Part shown: positions 52,774-60,299 of the stretch, piece after piece
Layout of the letters: every line of letters starts with the position of its first letter
How positions within the stretch are numbered: the first letter of the stretch is position 1
Assembly: GCA_030697555.1 (NCBI GenBank)
Contig: JAUYPV010000017.1
Coordinates: 1-64,000 of the forward strand
Source of the DNA: Hyphomonadaceae bacterium
GTDB taxonomy: Bacteria; Pseudomonadota; Alphaproteobacteria; Caulobacterales; Hyphomonadaceae
Length of the DNA stretch: 64,000 nt
Direction of reading: 5' to 3'
Translations under genes and position numbers: made by a program
The notes under the pieces: generated by a model
What the model was told of the DNA's origin: nothing
Databases searched by the model: none
What the model saw: only the letters and a program-made list of their open reading frames with translations

Positions 52774-53157
52774 GTGACGTCCACCCGTCCTCTGTTCGAT
52801 TCCGATACGCAACGAACACGCGCACGTACGTCACGCGCGAACCGGTCAGTTGCGACATCTCGAATATTGATCGACCGCCGGCCCCTTCAACGACACATCG
52901 ATGAATTCATTCGGCGTGTGCGCTACCGCACGCACGCCCGCCTCATCAGAGTGCATTATGTGACGAGAAATTCGTCAGACGACGGAGGACAACGTTAAAT
53001 CATCAGCCGACGGATCACTTGAGGGAACTCTCGTTGGGCGCCTGCGTATACGGCTTGCAAAGTCGCGGATGGATTGAATCCGCCTTGCGACCCGGCGGGA
53101 TTTCAAAGTCGACCCGATAAGCCGGCGCCGCTGAGTAGATTGCGTGGGGTTTCCTAG
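52774..53157. other. Divergent control region between the polymerase and autokinase genes
   Basis: This 384-base gap has no gene. It contains the palindrome TGACGA-GAAAT-TCGTCA (52961-52977) and an EcfG-type promoter pointing to the autokinase (53024-53048). No clear promoter was recognised for the polymerase gene. Confidence 0.6.
53024..53048 (+). promoter_or_regulatory. EcfG-type promoter for the Wzc-like gene
   Basis: GGAAC at 53024-53028, a 16-base spacer and CGTA at 53045-53048, one mismatch in the -10 element. It lies 110 bases before the autokinase ATG, leaving a leader of about 100 bases. The palindrome at 52961-52977 is 46 bases further upstream. Confidence 0.6.
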
Positions 53158-55494
53158 ATGAACGAAACAGGCACCAACCTTCCGACAAGGCACGATGGTG
53201 GCCGCGTCGGACAGCCACAGCCTCAGGCGTATCCTGCTTATCCGGCAGCCGCCGAGGAACGCGAGGGCAATGCCTTCGGCAGCATCTTCGACATGATCGT
53301 GCGCCGCGCGCCCCTGATTCTCGGCGTGTTCGTTGCGGTCTCGGCGCTTGGCGTGGGATTGACCCTGCTTCAGACGCCGAAATACTCGTCCACCGCCCTC
53401 CTGATGATCGAGACCAATCCGGACCAGGTTGTGTCTGAGAAACAGTCGCTCTCCAGTTCACGCGCCGATTCCGGCCTCGTCGATTCGGAGATCGAGGTCC
53501 TGAAATCGCCCACCCTCGCCGCCCGGCTCGCCAGCGAACTCGGCCTCGACAAGGACCCGGAATGGACCGGTCCCGCAAAGACGTCCGGCGAGACCAACAC
53601 TGCGAACCTCACCCGCTCGAACAACGCCATCGGCTTCCCCGGCGCCGTCCGCGCCAACGTCGAGCGGCCCTCCCTCCTGTCAGCCTTCCCGGACCTTCCC
53701 GCCGATCTGCGCCCGGAAGCCGCGAAGCGCCCCGTCATCAATGTTGCCGACGAAGTTGTGGACTCCGTCGCCAAGGCGATCGACATCCGCCGCCGCGGCC
53801 TCAGCTACGTGGTCGAAATCTCCGCGGAGTCCCAGTCGCCGAAACGCTCGGCGGAAATGGCCAACAGCCTCGCCAACATCTACCTCAAGTCGCTGGCCGA
53901 AGCTCGCTATGACGTTTCCGAGAAGGCCAACCTCTGGCTCACCGATCGGCTCGACGAGCTGAAGGCCGAGGTCCTGCAGAAACAGGCGGCAGCCCAAGCC
54001 TACCGCGCGCAGCGCAATCTGCTCACCGCCGGCGGCGTCAGCCTAGTCGAGACTCAGCTCGCCCAGGTCCAGTCCTCGCTCCTGCAGACCCGCGCCGAAT
54101 ACGCCCAGAAACAAGCCGAATACAACGGCCTCGCCGACTACTCGAAGGACGGCAAGACCGTCGCCATCTCCGGCGTCTCCGCCGACTCCATGCGCGAACT
54201 CCGCTCGCAGGAAGCCCAGGTCGCTCAGCGCATCGCCGACCTCGAAAGCCGCTATGGCCCCGAACACCCCTCGCTCATCCAGGCGAAAGAGGAAAAGGCG
54301 TCCCTCGACACCCGCATCCGCGAGGAGATGCAGCGCACGACCAATAAATCCAAGGTGGAAGCCGAAGCCCTTAGCGCTCGCCTCAACACCCAGGAAAGCG
54401 AGCTCAACTCGCTGCGCGGCCAGCTTGTGACCGACAATTTCGACCAGGTCCGGCTCGACGCCCTCGAAACCGACGCCTCCGCCGCGCAATCGGTCTACGA
54501 AAGCTTCCTGCAGCGCTACCACGAGGTCGCCCGCCAGGGCAGCCTCGCCGCCGCCGTCGGTGCCCGCCTCCTCTCCGAAGCGCGCCCACCGCCGGCTCCC
54601 TCCTCGCCGCACCTCCTGTTCAACGGCGCACTCTCCGTAGCCGCGGGACTCGTTCTTGGCCTGCTCGCCGGCCTCCTCGCCGAACAATTCCGCGGCACGA
54701 TCGAAACGACTGAGGAAGTCGAGCAACGCGTCGGCGCCCGCGCCCTCGTCGCCATTCCCGCCCTGCGCAGCGGCGACCTGCGCCGCCTGCCCAAGCTCAA
54801 CCGCTCGCCCACCGGCTATCTGGTGACCAAGCGGATGTCTCCGTTCGCGGAAGCCTTCCGCGTGCTGCAGGCCTCGATCCTCCTGACCAATCAGGGAGAC
54901 AAGGTCGTCGCCATCACCTCCGCTATGCCCGGCGACGGCAAGACCACGCTTTCGCTGGGCCTCGCCCGCGTCGCCGCCATGGGCGGCCAGAAAGTCATCG
55001 TCGTCGACTGCGACGTCCGCATGCGCTCGCTCAACAAGATGCTGGGCATCGATCCCAAGGAAGGCCTGCAGCAGGTCCTCGAAGGCGAAAAGCACTGGAA
55101 AGAGGTGGTTGGCTGCGACCAGGCTTCCGGCGCACACGTGCTCCCTTCCGCCGGCGTCACCTCCAAGGACATCTTCGGCACCGGCGCGATGGAACTCCTG
55201 ATCGCTGAGCTGCGCCAGGAATATGACCTCGTTGTCCTCGACTGCGCGCCTGTCTTCGCCGTAGCCGAAACCCGTTTGGTGGCCGCTCTGGCGGACACGG
55301 TCGTGGTGACAGCCCGGGCCCGCAAGACGCCCGGCCGCGCCCTCGCCGCGGCGATCTCCCAACTCGAGATGGCCGGCGCCCGGGTCCTCGGCGTCGCTCT
55401 CAACCGCGTCGACATCCGCCGCGGCCGCCGCTCCTTCTACGACGGCCTCTACTATTCAAAGGCGTTCTCCGGCTATTACGCTCGAGAAAGCTAG
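53158..55494 (+). CDS. Wzc-like polysaccharide co-polymerase and tyrosine autokinase
   Basis: A 778-residue inner-membrane protein. A Wzz domain follows the first helix (about 50-75); a long coiled-coil periplasmic part spans ~240-460; a second helix is near 483-505. The cytoplasmic BY-kinase has Walker A AMPGDGKTT (589-597, Lys595), Walker A' VVDCDVRMRS and Walker B VVLDCAPVF. The C-terminal tyrosine cluster FYDGLYYSKAFSGYYARES is the autophosphorylation site. It controls polymer length and export with the Wza-like protein. An EcfG-type promoter lies upstream and a terminator follows. Confidence 0.93.
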   Translation: MNETGTNLPTRHDGGRVGQPQPQAYPAYPAAAEEREGNAFGSIFDMIVRRAPLILGVFVAVSALGVGLTLLQTPKYSSTALLMIETNPDQVVSEKQSLSSSRADSGLVDSEIEVLKSPTLAARLASELGLDKDPEWTGPAKTSGETNTANLTRSNNAIGFPGAVRANVERPSLLSAFPDLPADLRPEAAKRPVINVADEVVDSVAKAIDIRRRGLSYVVEISAESQSPKRSAEMANSLANIYLKSLAEARYDVSEKANLWLTDRLDELKAEVLQKQAAAQAYRAQRNLLTAGGVSLVETQLAQVQSSLLQTRAEYAQKQAEYNGLADYSKDGKTVAISGVSADSMRELRSQEAQVAQRIADLESRYGPEHPSLIQAKEEKASLDTRIREEMQRTTNKSKVEAEALSARLNTQESELNSLRGQLVTDNFDQVRLDALETDASAAQSVYESFLQRYHEVARQGSLAAAVGARLLSEARPPPAPSSPHLLFNGALSVAAGLVLGLLAGLLAEQFRGTIETTEEVEQRVGARALVAIPALRSGDLRRLPKLNRSPTGYLVTKRMSPFAEAFRVLQASILLTNQGDKVVAITSAMPGDGKTTLSLGLARVAAMGGQKVIVVDCDVRMRSLNKMLGIDPKEGLQQVLEGEKHWKEVVGCDQASGAHVLPSAGVTSKDIFGTGAMELLIAELRQEYDLVVLDCAPVFAVAETRLVAALADTVVVTARARKTPGRALAAAISQLEMAGARVLGVALNRVDIRRGRRSFYDGLYYSKAFSGYYARES

Positions 55495-55511
55495 GCGCTG
55501 CTAACATGAAG

Positions 55512-55546
55512 AAGAGGCGGCTCACGCACGCGAGCCGCCCTCTTTT
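55512..55546 (+). terminator. Rho-independent terminator after the Wzc-like gene
   Basis: AAGAGGCGGCTC (55512-55523) pairs with GAGCCGCC-CTCTT (one bulged C) around an 8-base loop and runs into TTTT. It also lies downstream of the convergent sugar transferase gene and could serve both. Confidence 0.85.
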
Positions 55547-55574
55547 CACAAGTTAAGATTTCCCCGCCGCGAAC

Positions 55575-56315
55575 CTAGAACGCGTCCTTATCCTTCAGAA
55601 CGACTGATACGGTTTTCAGCAGGATGCCGATATCCATCTTCCACGACCAGGCCGTCACATAGCGAAGGTCGTACTCGGTGCGCACGCGGATCTTCTCAGG
55701 CGTATCCGTCCGCCCGCGTGAACCTGACACCTGCGCCAGCCCTGTGATGCCCGGCCGCGCATGGTGGCGGCTGATATAGCGCCGGTCGAGCGTCGAGAAC
55801 TGCCGGTCATGCGCCAGCGCATGCGGCCTCGGTCCGACGATGGACATGTCCCCCAGCAGCACGTTGATCAATTGCGGCAGTTCGTCGATGCTTTTCGCGC
55901 GCAGGAACCTGCCCAGCTTCGTGGTCCGGTCATCGCTCTCTTTTGCCTGCGAAATGGTCTTGTCTTCGGAGACCCGCATCGTGCGGAACTTGTAGATGTG
56001 GAAGGGTCGGCCCTGGAAACCGCCGCGCCGCTGCTTGAAGAAGCCCGGCCCGGGGCTTCCCAGCCTCACCGCAATCCAGATCCCCGCCAGAACCGGCGAC
56101 AGCACAAGCAGCGCGCTGGCAGACGCCGCGATGTCGAACGCCCGCTTCAAAGGCCCGCCGACGACGCGCCCCTTATAGGTGCGCAAAGCCCGCCCATGAC
56201 GCTCCTGGATAGGAGGCGCGCTGAAGCTGTACGGTGGTGCAACGCGCGGCGGTGCAGCAAGCCCGTCGCGGCGTGCATACGTTCTTGTTGTCCGTGAACC
56301 GTGACCCCCGTCCAT
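55575..56315 (-). CDS. Undecaprenyl-phosphate sugar phosphotransferase (initiating transferase)
   Basis: A 246-residue bacterial sugar transferase (ExoY/PglC-type core). One membrane helix precedes the catalytic domain: KRAFDIAASASALLVLSPVL (about 57-76), GSPGPGFFKQRRGGFQGRPF, YKFRTM, KSIDELPQLINVLLGDMS, VGPRP and RHHARPGITGLAQVSG. It starts the repeat unit by moving a sugar-1-phosphate to undecaprenyl phosphate. It lacks the extra N-terminal helices of WbaP-type enzymes. GAGG lies 5 bases before the ATG, and a perfect EcfG-type promoter and a hairpin lie upstream. Confidence 0.93.
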   Translation of the reverse strand: MDGGHGSRTTRTYARRDGLAAPPRVAPPYSFSAPPIQERHGRALRTYKGRVVGGPLKRAFDIAASASALLVLSPVLAGIWIAVRLGSPGPGFFKQRRGGFQGRPFHIYKFRTMRVSEDKTISQAKESDDRTTKLGRFLRAKSIDELPQLINVLLGDMSIVGPRPHALAHDRQFSTLDRRYISRHHARPGITGLAQVSGSRGRTDTPEKIRVRTEYDLRYVTAWSWKMDIGILLKTVSVVLKDKDAF

Positions 56316-56650
56316 CGCAGCCTCACTCGATGCGTGTTTTCACGCATTAACTTCTCGCACACCGGAAACGCTCCGCTAAAGCAGAGGGTTCCCTTCACGC
56401 GCGACTTTTTCTGCATGGACTACACACGATACGCAGTGGCGCCGAAACCGTCATCGTTGGCGCCTCGAACGCATTCACGCGAGCCTTTCAGCACGGTGTC
56501 ACATGGGAGGAATCCAACGGCGGTTGCGCTCCTGCAACATAGTCCGTCAACGGCGCTTTTTTCGCAGGGTTCCCCTTTGCGACTCACCGCGCCCCTCTAG
56601 TTGAGTGGCAGGTGCGTGAGTACGCCAATACTGCCTTGGGACGTCCTGTC
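56316..56650. other. Divergent control region between the sugar transferase and Wza-like genes
   Basis: This 335-base gap holds no gene. It contains the hairpin ATGCGTG-TTTT-CACGCAT (56330-56347) in the leader of the sugar transferase, an EcfG-type promoter for that gene (56367-56392), and no recognised promoter for the Wza-like gene. Confidence 0.6.
56367..56392 (-). promoter_or_regulatory. EcfG-type promoter for the initiating sugar transferase
   Basis: Read on the minus strand: GGAAC (56392-56388), a 17-base spacer, then CGTT (56370-56367), an exact sigma-EcfG consensus. The start codon is 51 bases downstream of the -10 element, and the hairpin at 56330-56347 is in the leader. Confidence 0.78.
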
Positions 56651-57229
56651 ATGAAACTCGTCAATCTTGCGCGCCTTCTCCTCGGGCCCGTCTGCGCCCT
56701 TGTGATCGCCGCCTGCGCCAGCGAGCCCCTTCCGTCCGGGAACGCCGCCTTCGCCGTCGATACGGGTCATGAGTACAAGCTCGGCCCAGGCGACAAGGTT
56801 CGCGTCACCGTCTTTGGCGAGGAGGCCCTGTCGGGCGAATTCATCGTCGCCAACAACGGCGCGATCGCTGTGCCCCTGATCGGCGAAGTCCAGGCCGGCG
56901 GCATGACGCCCCCCGCCTTCCAGATCGCCGTCCAGGAAAAGCTCACCTCGTCGGGAATGGTCAAATCCCCACGCGTCAGCACGGACGTGATCGCCTATCG
57001 CCCCTATTATATCCTCGGCGAAGTCTCGAAACCCGGCCAATATCCCTACGCCGTCGGCCTCACCGCGACAAAGGCCGTCGCCACCGCCGGCGGCTTCACC
57101 TACCGCGCCAACAACAAGATCATCTACGTGACGCGCGAAGGAACGACCCGCGAGGTGCCAATCTCGCTAACGGCCGCCAGCGCCATCGGCCCTGGCGACA
57201 CGATCCGGATTGCGGAACGGTATTTCTGA
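56651..57229 (+). CDS. Wza-like polysaccharide export lipoprotein (OPX family)
   Basis: A 192-residue outer-membrane-associated protein. The lipoprotein signal ends IAAC (Cys22). A Poly_export domain follows (YKLGPGDKVRVTVFGEEALSGEFIVANNG), then an SLBB segment (YYILGEVSKPGQYPYAVGLT, ATAGGFTYRAN). It is short for Wza and lacks the C-terminal helix that forms the outer-membrane pore in E. coli Wza, so it may need another outer-membrane partner. The ATG at 56651 begins the signal; the ribosome-binding site is weak. Confidence 0.9.
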   Translation: MKLVNLARLLLGPVCALVIAACASEPLPSGNAAFAVDTGHEYKLGPGDKVRVTVFGEEALSGEFIVANNGAIAVPLIGEVQAGGMTPPAFQIAVQEKLTSSGMVKSPRVSTDVIAYRPYYILGEVSKPGQYPYAVGLTATKAVATAGGFTYRANNKIIYVTREGTTREVPISLTAASAIGPGDTIRIAERYF

Positions 57230-57371
57230 GCCGCTGGCGGCTGCCCCCACCGGCCGAACAACGAACACACACTTTTCCTCACCCAGCGAAGCTGGCGGGT
57301 CAGCGCGAAGCGATGACGATCGCGCGCTTGTGCGCGAGACGGTGGGGGTGAGAAGCGATCCGAGTAGCGGA

Positions 57372-57396
57372 CGAATTGATCCGCGGGATCAATTCG
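57372..57396. repeat. Perfect inverted repeat (11-bp arms)
   Basis: CGAATTGATCC and GGATCAATTCG flank GCG, a perfect palindrome apart from the 3-base centre. It could be an operator or an RNA hairpin. It is 143 bases after the Wza-like stop codon. No T-run follows. Confidence 0.85.
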
Positions 57397-57519
57397 AGCG
57401 ACGAACGCCCCGGCAGGGGCAGCAACCAGCGCCAATTCGGCCGAATCCAGTGAGGCGTAACTCGACCTGTTTTTGAGAGAATCCGAACGATCTCAAAGAC
57501 AAGTATGGGGGCGAGGTGT

Positions 57520-57553
57520 GGGATAAGAAAAATCTTATCCCCGCCCCTTTTTT
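57520..57553 (+). terminator. Hairpin terminator downstream of the Wza-like gene
   Basis: GGGATAAGA (57520-57528) pairs with TCTTATCCC (57533-57541) around AAAA, and a TTTTTT run follows at 57548-57553. If it ends the Wza-like transcript, that transcript has a ~300-base 3' untranslated part containing the other inverted repeats. Confidence 0.75.
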
Positions 57554-58230
57554 CCGGACTCATACTCGCCCGATGACCCAGCTGGACGAAATCGAGGATC
57601 ACGACCCGGCATGGCTGCCGTCGAAGCCGCAGCCCCGGCTTGTTGTTGGTGTTGTTAGTATTGTTAGCAACGCCGTTTTCTCAATTGCTGGTTTCCCACC
57701 GTCGGTCGCCGCATCCGCGCTCCCCCTAGGCGTGCCCGCGCCCACTTCCATTCCGATCCCGAGACATACATCCGCCGCCACGCCGCTCGCGTCGTGAAGC
57801 CGCAACGCGCTTCAGGCTCGTGGTCGAAGCCGGCGCCACTCCTGATCGCCTGCGCAAATCCGCGGCGTCTCGTCGCGCCGCGCACGGAGTTCCATCCGGG
57901 GAGCGTGCTCATTCGGTCCTGACGCATCGCAAGTAAGACAAAATCCATGTCCTCGGTTTCCACTCCCGGCGCAACGCACCGCGTAGAGCGCATCCGATGT
58001 ACGGCAACTTGCTTGATGATAATCGCAACCGCTCCCTCGGCGTTTCTTTGCGCCGAAGTAATCCAAACGCGACAATTCAACACCCCTGTCACGAGGAACC
58101 TGCCCCGAGTTCGTCTCATTTCGGCGGCCTCCTTCTCACGCACACGCGGCGTGACCGGACTGACGGTTGCGATGCTGGTCGGGGTCGCATTTCCAGTAAC
58201 GGGGTCGGGCGCGGGGGCGCAGGAGAGCAC

Positions 58231-59463
58231 GTGATCAATCGTACTCGGGCCAGCCTTTTGGCTGCTCTCGCTTGCGTGGCGTTTTCCAGCTGCGGCGGTG
58301 GCGGAACCACCACCACGGCTGACGCGGTCGGCGGCGCCCCGATAAGTCCTCCCGGTTCGCCCCCGCCTCCTCCGCCTCCTCCTCCGCCCCCTCCGCCCGG
58401 AACATCGGGCGGCGACATTCGCCCGGCCCTGTACATCGAAAAGGACGCTGCTGGTGTTCCCTATCTCCGCGTGGAGGAACAGGCCTACACGCCATTCGCC
58501 GCCCAGCGCGTCGTCGCCGACCAGTATATGGGCCCCGCACCGGGGCAGAACTACGTCATCGAAGGCGACGCATCCACGCAGATCAAGAACGTCGATATCT
58601 TTCGAATGAAGCACGGCCTGACCATGCAGCAGAGTGGGCAGGTCGAAATCTACGATTACACATACACACAGTTCGACGGCGGCGGCAGCATCCACGGCGC
58701 GGCGATAAAGCTGGGCGACAATGACCGGCCGACCAACGGCTCGACCTACATCCAGCGCGTCACCGCAGACGGCATGCAGACGCCTGACGCTACGTACCAG
58801 ATAAGCAACAACGACTTCCTCGGCGTCGAGACCGACAGCGGCCCCATCTATGTCCGCGACGTGAGCGGCAAGAATTTCGGCGACGCCGGCGTCGATACGA
58901 AATCGAACCAAGTCTACATCATGAACGCCACGCTCGAGCATGCACACCGCATTCTGCGGGCCTGGCCCGGGGTCGAGATCATCATCATCAACTCGATCAT
59001 CAACGGCACGGCCGGCCATGGCCAAGGCTGGGTTTACGATGGAACGTCGACAATCCGCTATTACAACACGCTCTGGTGCATGGACGCGGCGAACCCCGGG
59101 CCCAATGATCCCAACTGCCGGACAACGCCGTGGGTGGTGGAAGGCGAAGAGATAGCAACCACGGTCGCCCAGGCGCGCTTCATCCCGCTCGACTCCAATC
59201 CGCTGCCGGGCATCAGCCCGTTCTTCAAGACGAGCATCGACCAGATCGCCGCAGAATACTCCCGCGACGGTGGCGGGACATGGCAGGCGCTTACCCTGCC
59301 GAACACGGGCGGCCCCGGCTCCGCGCCGGTCGGCGACCCGCGCTACAAGATCCCGCTCAATCTCAACGATGCAAACTATCTCTTCCGCGCGTCCTATTTG
59401 AAGAACAGTGCAAAAGTCGGCGCGACCTCGGCGGTGATCGACGAGGCGGGAACGGTGCAATAG
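58231..59463 (+). CDS. Beta-helix lipoprotein with poly-proline linker at the end of the polysaccharide locus
   Basis: Encodes 410 residues. The lipobox is FSSC (Cys19). A GGGGTTTT linker and a run of 13 prolines (about 43-55) project the domain from the membrane. Residues ~110-290 form a right-handed parallel beta-helix (GLTMQQSGQVEIYDYTYT, GPIYVRDVSGKNFGDAGVDT, EIIIINSIING). It is homologous to the beta-helix protein at 46.8 kb. The GTG start at 58231 follows AGGAGAG and gives a clean lipoprotein signal. Probably an outer-membrane protein that binds or modifies the polysaccharide; no catalytic residues recognised. Confidence 0.82.
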   Translation: MINRTRASLLAALACVAFSSCGGGGTTTTADAVGGAPISPPGSPPPPPPPPPPPPPGTSGGDIRPALYIEKDAAGVPYLRVEEQAYTPFAAQRVVADQYMGPAPGQNYVIEGDASTQIKNVDIFRMKHGLTMQQSGQVEIYDYTYTQFDGGGSIHGAAIKLGDNDRPTNGSTYIQRVTADGMQTPDATYQISNNDFLGVETDSGPIYVRDVSGKNFGDAGVDTKSNQVYIMNATLEHAHRILRAWPGVEIIIINSIINGTAGHGQGWVYDGTSTIRYYNTLWCMDAANPGPNDPNCRTTPWVVEGEEIATTVAQARFIPLDSNPLPGISPFFKTSIDQIAAEYSRDGGGTWQALTLPNTGGPGSAPVGDPRYKIPLNLNDANYLFRASYLKNSAKVGATSAVIDEAGTVQ

Positions 59464-59470
59464 CGCGATG

Positions 59471-60178
59471 TTACGCCTCGAGGGCCTTGCGGATCGTATG
59501 TAAGAAAGCGTTCCGCACTTTCGTCAGCGGCGTTGTGTCCGGGGAGATAACCCACTGCGCCGTCACGCCGCGCAGGCCTGCGAGAATCCAGATCGCCTCG
59601 ATTTCCGGAACCGCGTTCTTCCGTATTTCACCGCGCTCGACGCCGGCGCGAATGAAACTGACGAATGTCTTCTTCGTTTCCTCGGTCAGCCGCGTCATGG
59701 ATTTTGCGAGCGCGGGCTTGCCCGGCGCAGACCCAAGCACAGCATGAAACGCGCGCAGCACACGCGGGTCTTTCTTTCCTTCGTCGAAATACTGCCCGAC
59801 GCGATCGAGAAAACCTTCCAGTCCTTCCCGTCCCGGAACCAGGCGTTGGACGCGTCGCAGATATTCCTCGACGACGAAATCTCCCAGCGCTGCAAGCGCC
59901 GCATCCTTCGAGTCGAAGTAATGAGCAGGAAGCGCGCGGCTATATCCGGCCCGTTCGCCCGCTTCGGCCAGGGTGAGTTCGTCGATGCCGCGTTCGGCGA
60001 CGATCTCCATCGCCGCGCCTAGGATCGCATGTTCGGCTTTCTCGCGCCGCTCTGCCTGCGTCGATCTGTGCGCCACTCGCGAGGCCGGCGCGGGGACGCG
60101 TGTGGCGCGCGTCCCCTCGACATTGCCTGTCTTCTGACGTCCGGCTTTCGCCGATTTCGTCACCGCCGCAGCAGGCAT
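59471..60178 (-). CDS. TetR-family transcriptional regulator
   Basis: A 235-residue regulator. A basic, Ala-rich extension (1-44) precedes the TetR helix-turn-helix (IVAERGIDELTLAEAGERAGYSRALPAHYFDSK, about 59-91, cited by position). The C-terminal domain includes FVSFIRAGVERGEIR and a TetR_C-like end. A 30-bp imperfect palindrome just upstream (60190-60219) is a likely autoregulatory site. It lies downstream of the TonB receptor gene in the same direction, 121 bases away, and may regulate uptake. It converges with the beta-helix gene. Confidence 0.88.
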   Translation of the reverse strand: MPAAAVTKSAKAGRQKTGNVEGTRATRVPAPASRVAHRSTQAERREKAEHAILGAAMEIVAERGIDELTLAEAGERAGYSRALPAHYFDSKDAALAALGDFVVEEYLRRVQRLVPGREGLEGFLDRVGQYFDEGKKDPRVLRAFHAVLGSAPGKPALAKSMTRLTEETKKTFVSFIRAGVERGEIRKNAVPEIEAIWILAGLRGVTAQWVISPDTTPLTKVRNAFLHTIRKALEA

Positions 60179-60189
60179 CCCGTCCCCGC

Positions 60190-60219
60190 AAACTTATTGG
60201 TTTGCAATCAAACAAGTTT
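60190..60219. promoter_or_regulatory. Palindromic operator-like site upstream of the TetR gene
   Basis: A 30-bp imperfect palindrome whose arms begin AAACTT and end AAGTTT and match at 12 of 15 positions. It starts 12 bases upstream of the TetR start codon and is AT-rich against a GC-rich background, as TetR operators often are. Confidence 0.6.
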
Positions 60220-60299
60220 ACCGCTTGCTGACAAGCCGAAAATCAACGCCGCCCGGACCAGGCAGTCGGGGTCTGCTGGATTTTCCTAACCAGCCTCGT

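Larger units (their letters stand above)
57230..58230. other. Structured non-coding stretch between the Wza-like and beta-helix genes
   Basis: No convincing gene was found in this 1-kb stretch. It holds nested inverted repeats at 57278-57352 (CTCACCC ... GGGTGAG with inner AGCGCG/CGCGCT), a perfect 25-bp palindrome at 57372-57396, a terminator-like hairpin at 57520-57553, and a T/G-rich low-complexity run near 57637-57672. A 95-codon frame (57947-58234) overlaps the start of the next gene but has no ribosome-binding site or family likeness. Confidence 0.6.

Noticed and set aside
57947-58234. A 95-codon frame overlapping the beta-helix start as GTGA
   Set aside because: No ribosome-binding site, no family likeness, and its codon use is unlike neighbouring genes; it may be chance.
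57664-59460. A 598-codon open frame on the minus strand
   Set aside because: It is the antisense of the beta-helix lipoprotein, without a ribosome-binding site or recognisable domains.
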